A stretch of 64,000 nucleotides of DNA from Xanthomonas hortorum (GTDB lineage Bacteria > Pseudomonadota > Gammaproteobacteria > Xanthomonadales > Xanthomonadaceae): the NCBI RefSeq assembly GCF_002940005.1, contig NZ_MDEF01000010.1, one strand, 5' to 3'. A program made the translations under genes and the position numbers. The notes beneath the pieces were generated by a model. The model did not search any database, was not told the DNA's origin, and saw only the letters and a list, made by a program, of their open reading frames with translations. Below are positions 40,468 through 50,995 of this stretch, piece by piece. Every line of letters starts with the position of its first letter. Within the stretch, counting starts at the first letter, position 1.

Positions 40468-42432
40468 CTACTTTGCGAACTTGCCGCCGCAGTCGCTGTC
40501 CTTGCCGGGGCCTGGTTCGAAGGTCGCGAGCAATGCCGCAGGCGGGGCAATCATGCCCAGGCCGACGGCAAGCGCGCCGCGTAGTCCCAATGCTTTGAAG
40601 TCCGGCCGGAAGCTGGGGTCTTTGAAGGTCCCGCCGATTCGCAGCGGCGAGCGCAGGCTCAGGATGCTGCGGTCCTTCGGGCGCGGACGAAGCAGCAGAT
40701 CAAGCGTTTCGTCTTTGAGGCTGATGCTGCCTTCGCCAATGATGATGGTGTCGGCGCTATCGAAGGCCAGGGCGCGCGATTGCATCAGGCCGTCTTGCAC
40801 ACCGAAGTCGCCGAAGATGCAGCGCACCGGAATCTGACGATCCTTGGTGAACAGATATTTGAGCGACTCGGCAATGTCCAGGCCGGCCAGCTCCATGATC
40901 AGATTGCCCACATGGCCCCGGCCCATGCCAACGCCGATCGTGCCATCGGCGGTGCCGAGCATCGCGGCGATCGAGTTGCCGCGACCACGCAGATCGAACT
41001 CGCCACCGATGGCGCCCGAGGCTTGTTTTGCCAGCGTGGTGTCGGGGAATAGCTGATCCAGCCGAATCCCGCGAAGGCCTGCCTTGAGTTGCGTGGTGAT
41101 CACTTCGTTGCGCGCATCCATGCGGATGGTGGAGCGGATATCGCCGCCGGCAACGCCGAAGTTGAGTGGGTCCAGTTGCAACAGGCCATCCTTCAACGTC
41201 AGCGAGGCATCCATGTCGTCCAGCGGCCACGATGGTGCGTTGATGCGCTGTGCGCGCCAACGCACCTGCGCATCCATCGCGCGCAGTTTGGACAAGTCAT
41301 AGGGCGTGCTGGGCAACACACGCGCACTGGCGGCAAGTTGTGCAGCCTGTTTTTTCTGCTCGGCATTTGCCGATTCATTCGTGCCGGTCTTCGGTGGCGC
41401 GCCGATGAAGCCGGCCAGATCGTCGAAATCCAGGCGTTTCGACGCCAGATCCGCACGCAGAAACGGACGCTTGTTGCGCAGGTCCACCTCGGCAGTGCCG
41501 GCAAGATCGCTGTCGCCAGCGGTGCCGGTGAACTTTTCGTAGCGCCAGATCTCGCCGTTGCGGCGCAGATGTCCGTCGAGTTTGTACGGCGGCGTCGACG
41601 GCATGGCCACGCCGGTCAACGGATACAGGTCCTGCATGTCCTGGCCGCTGAGCGCCATCTGCAGATCGAAAACCTGGAACTGGAAAGGATTGGTCAGCGT
41701 GCCGCGCACATGCGTGCGAGTGGCGCCGGCGCTGCCGCGCAGATCGATGCGGAAAGGATGCTCGCTCTGGCTCAGCTCCAGCGGAGAAGCGGTGTCGCCC
41801 TTGAGCGTGAAAGGGTAGCCCTTCCAGCGGCCTTTGCCGTCGATGCCGATCGGCGCTGCACGCTGATCGCTGCTGGGCGGTGCGAGACTGTTGATCGCCA
41901 CATCCACATCCGAGCGGTTGGCGGCATCGATATATTGCAGCCGCCCGTTGTTGACCAGCAGGCGCCCAAGCCGCGGCATTGTGCCGTCGCCATCGTCCTG
42001 ATCGAACACCCAGTTGCCCGGGTGCGTGTTGTCGCCCGCTTCCAGCAGTACTTTCGGGTGGTCCAGGCGAATTTCCGGCAAGCGCACATTGCCGCGCAGC
42101 AATGGCCACAACTCGACATCGATCTCGGCCGAATTCAGTTCGGCCATCGGGCCGCGCTTGGACCACTGCGCATTGGCCAGGCTCAGCCGGTTACCACGTA
42201 CGGTGGTGGTGCGGCCCAGTTTCACATCCAGATAGCCCAGATGAAATTCGCGGCCGGTCTTGGCGCTGACCACGCGCTCGACCGGGCCACGTAACCAGTT
42301 CCACTCGAACAGCAGCACGAAGATCACCACAAGGACAGCGACGATGCCGAACCCGATCAACCAGCGTCGACGACGTGATGTGCGGGGAGGAGGAGTAGCA
42401 GAGGTGTTGGTCACAGTGTTCACGCGGGCCAT
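40468..42432 (-). CDS. AsmA-family protein
   Basis: 654-residue AsmA-like protein: a short basic N-terminus and one membrane helix (about 22-42), then a long beta-rich domain of the AsmA/TamB type (FHLGYLDVKLGRTTTVRGNRLSLANAQW near its start, GVGMGRGHVGNLIMELAGLDI and LAFDSADTIIIGEGSISLKDE near its end) and the C-terminal DUF-like LRIGGTFKDPSFRPDF motif shared by AsmA proteins. AsmA relatives help move phospholipids to, or organise, the outer membrane. The start at 42432 (MARVNTVT) fits the anchor; a further ATG at 42471 is possible. Confidence 0.82.
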   Translation of the reverse strand: MARVNTVTNTSATPPPRTSRRRRWLIGFGIVAVLVVIFVLLFEWNWLRGPVERVVSAKTGREFHLGYLDVKLGRTTTVRGNRLSLANAQWSKRGPMAELNSAEIDVELWPLLRGNVRLPEIRLDHPKVLLEAGDNTHPGNWVFDQDDGDGTMPRLGRLLVNNGRLQYIDAANRSDVDVAINSLAPPSSDQRAAPIGIDGKGRWKGYPFTLKGDTASPLELSQSEHPFRIDLRGSAGATRTHVRGTLTNPFQFQVFDLQMALSGQDMQDLYPLTGVAMPSTPPYKLDGHLRRNGEIWRYEKFTGTAGDSDLAGTAEVDLRNKRPFLRADLASKRLDFDDLAGFIGAPPKTGTNESANAEQKKQAAQLAASARVLPSTPYDLSKLRAMDAQVRWRAQRINAPSWPLDDMDASLTLKDGLLQLDPLNFGVAGGDIRSTIRMDARNEVITTQLKAGLRGIRLDQLFPDTTLAKQASGAIGGEFDLRGRGNSIAAMLGTADGTIGVGMGRGHVGNLIMELAGLDIAESLKYLFTKDRQIPVRCIFGDFGVQDGLMQSRALAFDSADTIIIGEGSISLKDETLDLLLRPRPKDRSILSLRSPLRIGGTFKDPSFRPDFKALGLRGALAVGLGMIAPPAALLATFEPGPGKDSDCGGKFAK

Positions 42433-42499
42433 GGTTGGCGATGCCTCGTGCACGGCGCGCGAACGCGCCATCAATCGTCCATCACAGCACCTGCGCAGA

Positions 42500-43144
42500 T
42501 CACACCACTTGCGCGATCACCGCGACAAAGTGGCAAGCACTGCCGGCAAGCACGAACAGATGCCAGATCGCATGGAAATAGCGTTGGGTGTCGCGCTGAT
42601 AGAAATACGTACCCAAGGTATAGAAGAGCCCGCCGGCCAGTAGCCAGCACAGCGACCAGGTATCGACCGAGCGTAACAGGGGCTGGATCGCGACCAGGAT
42701 CAGCCAGCCCATCGCCAGATACAGCACCGTGGACAGCAAGCGAAAGCGTCCGGTGAAAAACAGTTTGAAGATCACCCCGGCGGCGGCAATCGTCCAGATG
42801 GCGGCGAACAATCCCCAACCCCAGGAGTCGCGCAGATTGATCAGCGTAAACGGCGTATAGGTGCCGGCGATCAATAGATAGATCGCGCAGTGATCCAGTA
42901 TCTGCAGCCGTGCTTTGGCACCGGGATGCGGGATGGCATGGAACAAGGTAGAGGCGACGTAGAGCAGCACCAGGGTGGCGCTGAAGACGATGGAAGTGGC
43001 CAGCTGCCAGCCGTCGCCATAAATGGCGGCCAGCGTGATCAGCACCGAACCGCCGGCCAATGCGGCAATTGCGCCCAAGCCGTGGGTCACGGCACTGGCT
43101 ATCTCGTCGCGCAGGTCGGTCGAGGGGGAGGCGTCTGCGTTCAT
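42500..43144 (-). CDS. Haemolysin III/PAQR-family membrane protein
   Basis: 214-residue protein with seven predicted helices and the PAQR/YqfA (TrhA) signature histidines: STLFHAIPH, LDHCAIYLLIAGTYTPF and the C-terminal HAIWHLFVLAGSACHF. Bacterial members are called haemolysin III or TrhA and influence membrane fluidity or energy state; a metal-dependent hydrolase mechanism is proposed for the superfamily. It is not a proven toxin. It follows the prfC start region on the same strand, with 75 bp between them; it overlaps no neighbour. Confidence 0.88.
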   Translation of the reverse strand: MNADASPSTDLRDEIASAVTHGLGAIAALAGGSVLITLAAIYGDGWQLATSIVFSATLVLLYVASTLFHAIPHPGAKARLQILDHCAIYLLIAGTYTPFTLINLRDSWGWGLFAAIWTIAAAGVIFKLFFTGRFRLLSTVLYLAMGWLILVAIQPLLRSVDTWSLCWLLAGGLFYTLGTYFYQRDTQRYFHAIWHLFVLAGSACHFVAVIAQVV

Positions 43145-43219
43145 GCCAAAAATGTACCGTAACTGCGAGCAATTCGCATCGCCAGCAGTTGCATTTTCAT
43201 ACGTCGGTTCAAGCAGCGG

Positions 43220-44824
<1,605 letters not shown>

Positions 44825-44959
44825 GGGCTGAGCGCGCCCGGTCGGACGCCTGCGGAAACTGAGGAAGCCGGTGATTATAGCGGCTTCGCTCCGGCACGCC
44901 TTTCATGACCGGGTCGAGCCAGTCGGCCATGGCGACGCCACCATCCTGGCGCCTGCGGG

Positions 44960-45913
44960 TCAGGGGGCCGGCGATGGAAACTGCAGCTCGCCTTGCGGGC
45001 CCAGCATCCGGAACGGCAGCGAGATCAGCTGCATCCCGGCATTGCGCTGAAGCGCGAAATGCAGGTGCGGGGCGGTGCTGAAACCGGTGTTGCCCGAGCT
45101 GCCCAGCCGATCGCCGGCAGCCACGACCTGACCGGCACGCACTGCCACGCCATCGGGTGCCAGGTGCGCGTACACCGCCATGCTGCCGTCGGCATGCAGC
45201 ACCCGCACCAGGTTGCCGCCGCCGGCCGCCGGACCATGCGGGCCGTCTTCGGTGCTGTCGCGCTGCACCTGCATGACCACTCCCTCGCGCGCTGCCAGCA
45301 CCGGCGTGCCGTGCGGCAGCGCGAAGTCCACCGCATACCAGTTGGGCGCATCGGTGTGGCTGAAGTGCCCACCGAAGCCTTGGTCTACCTGCACCGGCAC
45401 ATCGCGGAACGGTAATTGGTAGCGCTCGGGCTGGGCGCGTGCCTGTGGGGCGCCGGGCACGACGTCGAGCTTGAGTCCAAGCCCGCCCAGGGTGCGCTGG
45501 TTGCTGGCCGGATACAGCCGGGCGAGCAGGCGGCGTTCGTGCGCGGCCAGTTCTACCGTCAACGGTAACTGCGGCACGGCGCGGTAATCCTCGCTGGGCG
45601 GTGCGCTCAGTCGCACCTGCGCAGGTCCGGCCAGCGGGTTGCCGACCCAGGCCAAATAGACTGGCGCCTGCCATTCGAGCTGCAGCAATGGACCTGTGTC
45701 GCTGGCGTCAGGTACAGACGGGGTTGCCGAAGTTCCAGACGGGGGTGCCGCCGCAGCGCCGGGCCAGTGCCAGCGCTGCTGGGCGCTGGCAGGTGCAGCG
45801 CAGGCCAGCAGCAAGGTCATCAAGACCGATGCAAAGACGCGCAGGGCAGTGCGAGACACCTGGTGGGGCACGCGATCGGCTCGAACGGGAAAGACCTCAA
45901 GTATGCGGCCCAT
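44960..45913 (-). CDS. M23 (LytM) metallopeptidase-domain protein
   Basis: 317-residue exported protein ending in an M23 endopeptidase domain. A membrane segment at about residues 20-40 (FASVLMTLLLACAAPASA) is a signal peptide with a possible lipobox (LLAC). The peptidase has HTDAPNWYAVDFALPHG (first zinc His and Asp) and TAPHLHFAL (HxH), the full LytM set, so it may cleave peptidoglycan crosslinks. The ATG at 45913 is chosen for signal-peptide position; other Met codons exist upstream up to 45957. It is divergent from the SAM-riboswitch metX operon. Confidence 0.85.
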   Translation of the reverse strand: MGRILEVFPVRADRVPHQVSRTALRVFASVLMTLLLACAAPASAQQRWHWPGAAAAPPSGTSATPSVPDASDTGPLLQLEWQAPVYLAWVGNPLAGPAQVRLSAPPSEDYRAVPQLPLTVELAAHERRLLARLYPASNQRTLGGLGLKLDVVPGAPQARAQPERYQLPFRDVPVQVDQGFGGHFSHTDAPNWYAVDFALPHGTPVLAAREGVVMQVQRDSTEDGPHGPAAGGGNLVRVLHADGSMAVYAHLAPDGVAVRAGQVVAAGDRLGSSGNTGFSTAPHLHFALQRNAGMQLISLPFRMLGPQGELQFPSPAP

Positions 45914-45968
45914 CACAGGGGGGCAGTGGTATCGGATGAAAATATATCTTTCCATCCGCATGAAGAGA

Positions 45969-45997
45969 TTGACATCGCAAAAAGGCGGTGGCATCTT
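45969..45997 (+). promoter_or_regulatory. Candidate promoter of metX operon
   Basis: TTGACA (45969-45974), 17 bp, then catctt (45992-45997). It would start transcription around 46004, the first base of the riboswitch P1 stem, which is the position expected for an S-box leader. The -10 is weak. Confidence 0.55.
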
Positions 45998-46003
45998 AGC
46001 CTC

Positions 46004-46120
46004 ACCATCGAGACCGGCGGAGGGACAGGCCCTTTGATGCCGGGGCAGCCAGCGGAGCGCGCAAGCGCCCGCGTTTGGTGCCAAATCCTGCGGGGACCTG
46101 CGCGTCCGCCGAAAGATGGT
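46004..46120 (+). ncRNA. SAM-I (S-box) riboswitch upstream of metX
   Basis: The 117-nt leader has the S-box conserved core: closing stem accatc (46004-46009) with gatggt (46115-46120), then cgagaccggcggagggacaggccc, gatgccggggcagcc, the P3 hairpin gagcgcgcaagcgcccgc, ttggtgccaaatcctgc and the 3' gaaagatg motif. This matches the SAM-I aptamer, which turns off methionine genes when S-adenosylmethionine is plentiful. No hairpin with a T-run follows before the metX ATG at 46194, so control is probably at translation. SAM-I upstream of metX in Xanthomonadales is established from comparative genomics. Confidence 0.93.
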
Positions 46121-46193
46121 TCGATTTGTGCCTTGTGCACGTCGAACGCGAGCTCCCGCGAAGCTCGATGGCCGATCCACCCCGGATATCGCC

Positions 46194-47225
46194 ATGAGCC
46201 TCGTGAATACAGCATCGCCCTCTACTACCGACTACACCTATACGCCCGCCGCCACCGATGACGGTTTGATTGCCGTGCGCGGCGATCTTGTCATCGCGCT
46301 GCAGATGCGCCATGCCGGCATGCGCGAGCTGCGGCTGCGCTATGAGCTGGTTGGCGCGGCCAATGCGCCGGTGGTGTTCGTGGCCGGCGGGATCTCTGCG
46401 CATCGCCATCTGGCCGCCAGCGGCTTGTTTCCCGAGAAGGGCTGGGTGGATGGCCTGGTTGGTACGGGCCGCGCGTTGGATCCGGCATCGCGCCGGCTGT
46501 TGGCATTCGATTTTCTCGGCGCCGACGGCACGCTGGATGCGCCGATCGATACCGCCGACCAGGCCGATGCGATCGCCGCGCTGCTGGACGCGCTGGGCAT
46601 CGCGCGCCTGCACGGTTTTGTCGGGTACTCGTATGGCGCCCTGGTCGGTCTGCAATTCGCCACCCGCCATGCCGCCCGCGTCGGCACGTTGGTGGCAGTG
46701 AGCGGTGCGCATCGCGCGCATCCGTATGCCGCAGCGTGGCGCGCACTGCAGCGCCGCGCGGTAGCGCTAGGCCAGCTGCAATGCGCGGAACATCATGGGC
46801 TGGCGCTGGCACGGCAGTTCGCCATGCTCAGCTACCGCACGCCGGAAGAATTCAGCGAACGCTTCGACGCGCCGCCGGAAGTGATCAATGGCCGCGTGCG
46901 TGTGGCGGCCGAAGACTATCTGGATGCTGCGGGCGCGCAATACGTGGCGCGCACGCCGGTAAACGCGTATTTGCGGTTGTCCGAATCCATCGATCTGCAT
47001 CGTGTCGACCCCGCGCAAGTGCGCGTGCCCACCGTCGTCGTTGCGGTGGAGGGCGACCGCCTGGTGCCGCTGGCCGACCTGGTCACGCTGGTCGAAGGCT
47101 TGGGCCAGCGCGGCAGTCTGCGCGTATTGCGCTCGCCGTATGGCCATGACGCCTTCCTGAAAGAAATCGATCGCATCGACGCGATCCTCACCACTGTCCT
47201 TCGCATCACCGGAGAAACCGCATGA
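46194..47225 (+). CDS. metX: Homoserine O-acyltransferase MetX (likely succinyl)
   Basis: 343-residue alpha/beta-hydrolase-fold acyltransferase that activates homoserine for methionine synthesis. The nucleophile is Ser146 in FVGYSYGALVGLQFA, the acid is in VAVEGDRLVP and the His is in YGHDAFLKE. In Xanthomonas this family uses succinyl-CoA in some reports; the acyl donor cannot be read from sequence. It is the first gene of the riboswitch-controlled operon, 73 nt after the aptamer. The start at 46194 is chosen because it is the first ATG after the aptamer; a weak gga is nine bases upstream. Its stop overlaps metB (ATGA at 47222). Confidence 0.92.
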   Translation: MSLVNTASPSTTDYTYTPAATDDGLIAVRGDLVIALQMRHAGMRELRLRYELVGAANAPVVFVAGGISAHRHLAASGLFPEKGWVDGLVGTGRALDPASRRLLAFDFLGADGTLDAPIDTADQADAIAALLDALGIARLHGFVGYSYGALVGLQFATRHAARVGTLVAVSGAHRAHPYAAAWRALQRRAVALGQLQCAEHHGLALARQFAMLSYRTPEEFSERFDAPPEVINGRVRVAAEDYLDAAGAQYVARTPVNAYLRLSESIDLHRVDPAQVRVPTVVVAVEGDRLVPLADLVTLVEGLGQRGSLRVLRSPYGHDAFLKEIDRIDAILTTVLRITGETA

Positions 47226-48439
47226 GCTTTCGTGACCCCACCGACGCCCCCTGTACCGCTGCCACTGCCGCTGTCCGCGCCGGTATCGATCGCGACACTG
47301 CCTATGGGGCGGTAACGCCGCCGATCGTGCTGTCGTCGAACTTCTCCTTCGATGGTTTTGGCAACAAGCGCCAGTACGACTACACGCGCAGCGGCAATCC
47401 CACCCGCGATCTGCTCGGCGAAGCGCTGGCAGAATTGGAAGGTGGCGCCGGCGGGGTGATCACCTCCACCGGCATGGGCGCGATCAATCTGGTGCTCAAC
47501 GCGCTGCTGCAACCGGGCGATACGTTGGTGGTGCCGCACGATGCGTATGGCGGCAGCTGGCGTCTGTTCAACGCGCTGGCCAAGAAAGGCCACTTCGCGC
47601 TGATCACCGCCGACCTCACCGACCCGCGCTCGCTGGCCGATGCACTGGCGCATTCGCCCAAGCTGGTACTGATCGAAACCCCGTCCAATCCGCTGCTGCG
47701 CATCACCGATCTGCGTTTTGTCATCGAGGCGGCAAAGAAGGTTGGCGCGTTGACGGTGGTGGACAACACCTTCCTGTCGCCGGCACTGCAGAAGCCGCTG
47801 GAGTTCGGTGCGGATCTGGTGCTGCATTCCACCACCAAGTACATCAACGGCCACAGCGATGTGGTGGGTGGTGCAGTGGTTGCGCGCGACGCGGAGCTGC
47901 ATCAGCAGCTGGTGTGGTGGGCCAATGCGCTGGGCCTGACCGGTTCGCCGTTCGATGCCTTCCTCACCCTGCGCGGTCTGCGCACGCTGGATGCGCGACT
48001 GCGCGTGCATCAGGAAAATGCCGACGCGATCGCCGCATTGCTGGACGGGCATGCGGCGGTCAATCAGGTGTATTTCCCCGGCCTGGCGTCGCATCCGGGG
48101 CACGCGCTGGCCGCGCGCCAGCAGAAGGGCTTCGGCGCGATGATGAGCTTCGAGCTGGAAGGTGGCGAAGCTGCAGTGCGTGCGTTTGTGGATGGCTTGC
48201 GCTACTTCACCCTGGCCGAGTCGTTGGGCGGTGTGGAAAGCCTGATCGCGCATCCGGCATCGATGACGCATGCGGCCATGACGGCCGAAGCACGTGCTGC
48301 CGCCGGCATTTCCGATGGCTTGCTGCGGTTGTCGATCGGTATCGAATCGGCCGAAGATCTGTTGATCGATCTGCGCGCCGGCCTGGCACGTGCCGAAGCG
48401 ACGCTGACCACCGCAAGCCGCAAACAGGTCGACGCGTGA
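47222..48439 (+). CDS. metB: Cystathionine gamma-synthase
   Basis: 405-residue PLP-dependent trans-sulfuration enzyme joining O-acylhomoserine with cysteine to give cystathionine. Motifs: SNFSFDGF, YTRSGNPTRD, ITSTGMGAINLVL, VLIETPSNP, DNTFLSPALQ and LHSTTKYINGHSD with the PLP lysine Lys206, and a C-terminal SLGGVESLIAHPASMTH. The start overlaps the metX stop codon by four bases and its stop overlaps the hom GTG start (GTGA). O-acylhomoserine sulfhydrylase is a possible alternative function in the same family. Control by the upstream SAM-I riboswitch is inferred from the coupling. Confidence 0.93.
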   Translation: MSFRDPTDAPCTAATAAVRAGIDRDTAYGAVTPPIVLSSNFSFDGFGNKRQYDYTRSGNPTRDLLGEALAELEGGAGGVITSTGMGAINLVLNALLQPGDTLVVPHDAYGGSWRLFNALAKKGHFALITADLTDPRSLADALAHSPKLVLIETPSNPLLRITDLRFVIEAAKKVGALTVVDNTFLSPALQKPLEFGADLVLHSTTKYINGHSDVVGGAVVARDAELHQQLVWWANALGLTGSPFDAFLTLRGLRTLDARLRVHQENADAIAALLDGHAAVNQVYFPGLASHPGHALAARQQKGFGAMMSFELEGGEAAVRAFVDGLRYFTLAESLGGVESLIAHPASMTHAAMTAEARAAAGISDGLLRLSIGIESAEDLLIDLRAGLARAEATLTTASRKQVDA

Positions 48440-49524
48440 GCACTGTGCTACCTGCTTCGCGTCGCGCGTCGGCGGCCGCGGTGACACCGACGCCACGTCT
48501 GGCCTTGCTGGGCACCGGCACGGTGGGGCGCGCGTTCGTGACGCGCTACACCGCGCTGCAGGAACGTCAATTGCGCTTGCCGCGGTTCGATTGGCTGGCC
48601 AATTCGCGCATTGCCCACGACTGCGGCACCAGTGCGGAGCAGGCCTTGCAGCAAGCCAACGCCGCGCCGCGCGGCCAGGCTGTGTTGCAGCCGTGGGCCG
48701 AGACCACTGCGTTGCGTGCCGGCGATGTGCTGGTGGACGCCACTGCCAGCGACGTGGTGGCCGATTGGCATGTCGAATGGTTGCTGCGTGGTGTGCATGT
48801 GGTCACCGCCAACAAGTTGGGCCAGGGCACCGCGTTGTCGCGTGCGCAGGCGCTGCACGCGGCGCGTCACGCCAGTGGTGCGCATTATGGCGATAGCGCG
48901 ACCGTGGGGGCGGGGCTGCCCGTGCTCAGCAGCGTGCGTGCGCTGGTGGCGGGCGGCGACCATATCCATTCGATCGAAGGCGTGTTGTCCGGATCGCTGG
49001 CGTGGCTGTTTGATCGCTATGACGGCAGCGGCGCGTTTTCCGATTGCGTGCGCGAGGCGATGGCGGCCGGTTACACCGAGCCGGATCCGCGCATCGATCT
49101 GTCCGGTGAGGACGTGCGGCGCAAGTTGCTGATCCTGGCGCGCGCGGCGGGCTGGCAGCTGGAAGCCGAGCAGGTGCATGTGGAATCGCTAGTGCCCGCA
49201 AGCATTGCGCGGCTGCCGGTTGACGCCTTGGATGCGCAGCTGGGCGCGCTGGACGAGGTCGTGGGCGCGCGTTGGCAGCAGGCGCGTGCCGCAGGGCGTT
49301 GCCTACGTTTCGTGGGGCGTGTGGATGCGCATGGCGCCAGCGTCGGCCTGCGCGAACTGGCGTTAGATCACCCGCTGGCCGGTGGTGCCGGTACCGATAA
49401 CCGCGTCGCGATCAGCAGCGATCGCTATCGCGAGCAGCCGTTGTTGATCCAGGGCCCGGGCGCGGGTGCGGAAGTGACTGCGGCGGCGTTGCTGGATGAT
49501 GTGCTGCGGATTGTGGCGGGTTGA
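48436..49524 (+). CDS. hom: Homoserine dehydrogenase
   Basis: 362-residue NAD(P)-dependent homoserine dehydrogenase. The Rossmann motif RLALLGTGTVGRAF opens the protein, followed by LVDATASDVVADW, VVTANKLGQG, YGDSATVGAGLPVLSS and IEGVLSGSLAWLFD, GYTEPDPRIDLSGEDVRRKLLILARAAG, all of the catalytic domain. There is no ACT domain and no aspartokinase part, so it should not be threonine-inhibited in the usual way. The start is GTG at 48436, overlapping the metB stop; an upstream in-frame reading would run through metB. It supplies homoserine directly to MetX in the same operon. Confidence 0.93.
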   Translation: MSTVLPASRRASAAAVTPTPRLALLGTGTVGRAFVTRYTALQERQLRLPRFDWLANSRIAHDCGTSAEQALQQANAAPRGQAVLQPWAETTALRAGDVLVDATASDVVADWHVEWLLRGVHVVTANKLGQGTALSRAQALHAARHASGAHYGDSATVGAGLPVLSSVRALVAGGDHIHSIEGVLSGSLAWLFDRYDGSGAFSDCVREAMAAGYTEPDPRIDLSGEDVRRKLLILARAAGWQLEAEQVHVESLVPASIARLPVDALDAQLGALDEVVGARWQQARAAGRCLRFVGRVDAHGASVGLRELALDHPLAGGAGTDNRVAISSDRYREQPLLIQGPGAGAEVTAAALLDDVLRIVAG

Positions 49525-49729
49525 TCGAGTGATCGTCGTTGCTTGAAGCATCGCGCAGGCCAAGCCTCTGGCTTGATCAGGTTGCAGCACGCCAACTGTG
49601 GCACTCGCGTGCCGAGAGATGCGGCATCAGATACGCATCTGACGCGCATCCAGCCGCAGCTTGCATGTCAGCGAGCTGCGGCTTTCAGATCAGCGTAGGT
49701 CAGGCGACACCGTGCCACCGGCCCGCCGC

Positions 49730-50725
49730 TTACTGCGCAATCGCCTTCAACAACGCAGCATTGAAGCGCTTTGGGTCCTGCACTTGTGGCGAATGTCCGA
49801 GGTCGGCGAACTCGATCAGCTTCGCATTCGGAATCGTCTCGGCCGCACGTTTCCCCAGCTTGGTGTAATCGCCGACGCGTGCCTTGACCCCCGGCGGCGC
49901 GGTGTCCTTGCCGATTGCGGTGCGGTCCTTGAGGCCGATGAACAGTGTGGTCGGCACGGCGAGCTTGGGCAGTTCGTAGACCACCGGTTGGTTGAAGACC
50001 ATGTCGTAGGTCAGTGCCTGGTTCCAGGCGACGGCCTGCCTGCCGTTGCCCAGCGACATGCCGGCCTGCATACGCGCCCAGCGCTCGAACTCGGGCTTCC
50101 ATTGGCCGGCGTAATAGACCTCCATCTGATACTTCTTGATGCGTTCGAAACTGATCTTCAGTTCATTGTCGTACCAGGCATCGACGCTGCGCCACGGAAT
50201 GCCTTCGGCCTTCCAGTCTTCCAGGCCGATCGGGTCGACCAATGCCAACTGCTCGGTGGCCTGCGGATACATCAGCGCATAGCGGATGGCGAGCATGCCG
50301 CCCATCGAATGACCGACCACCACGGCACGTTCGATGCCCAACTTTTTCAGCAGCGCCTGTGTGTTGTCGGCCAGCTGCGCGAAAGAAAATTGATAAGCCG
50401 CCGGCTTGCTGGATTTGCAAAAACCCACCTGGTCCGGCGCGATAACGCGGTAGCCGGCGGTGCTCAACGCGGCAATGGTCTGCTCCCAGGTGGCAGCGCA
50501 GAAGTTCTTGCCATGCAGCAGCAAGGCGGTGCGTCCGTTGGGCTTGCCGGTGGGTGCGACATCCAGGTACGCCATTTCCAGCGGCTGCTGTTGCGAAGTG
50601 AACGCGAAGGTCTTGACCGGATACGGGTAGTCGAAGCCTTCCAGGCGCGGGCCATAGCTGGTTTCCTGCGCCATCAATGGGCCGCAGGCCAGGGCCAGGG
50701 CGAGAGTGCAGACAAGCTGTCGCAT
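49730..50725 (-). CDS. Exported alpha/beta hydrolase
   Basis: 331-residue secreted alpha/beta-fold hydrolase with a 19-residue signal peptide (LMAQE). It shows ALLLHGKNFCAATWEQTI (oxyanion hole), APDQVGFCKSS, the nucleophile elbow VVGHSMGGMLAIRYAL, and a C-terminal EFADLGHSPQVQDP with the catalytic His. The acid is probably the Asp of IGLKDRTAIG. Relatives in proteobacteria are annotated as haloalkane-dehalogenase- or proline-iminopeptidase-like; no substrate can be assigned. It stands alone, separated from hom by 205 bp and from sdaA by 270 bp, with no clear terminator. Confidence 0.85.
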   Translation of the reverse strand: MRQLVCTLALALACGPLMAQETSYGPRLEGFDYPYPVKTFAFTSQQQPLEMAYLDVAPTGKPNGRTALLLHGKNFCAATWEQTIAALSTAGYRVIAPDQVGFCKSSKPAAYQFSFAQLADNTQALLKKLGIERAVVVGHSMGGMLAIRYALMYPQATEQLALVDPIGLEDWKAEGIPWRSVDAWYDNELKISFERIKKYQMEVYYAGQWKPEFERWARMQAGMSLGNGRQAVAWNQALTYDMVFNQPVVYELPKLAVPTTLFIGLKDRTAIGKDTAPPGVKARVGDYTKLGKRAAETIPNAKLIEFADLGHSPQVQDPKRFNAALLKAIAQ

Positions 50726-50995
50726 CGCGATCTCCGTCGGAATTCAGCCTTCGACGGTACACATGTGCATGTGGTGATCGCGTTCAACGTGGCAACCCGC
50801 GTGCGGGAACGCCTGCTGTGTCGGATCAGTTCGCTGCGTTTGATGTCTGTTGCGATGCGCCAGGCGCGCGGGGTGGCCGCAAATCTCTTATTGCAGCCGA
50901 TGAGGCATGGCAGCTAACGCCTTGTCGCACTCAGGCACGCCTTCACGATCGCGCGCAGTTGCCTGCCAATGCAGCCGAGCGAGACCCGCCACCGC

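Noticed and set aside
47914..48435. Upstream extension of homoserine dehydrogenase
   Set aside because: This part lies within metB in another frame and lacks a family match; the GTG at 48436 gives the normal N-terminus.
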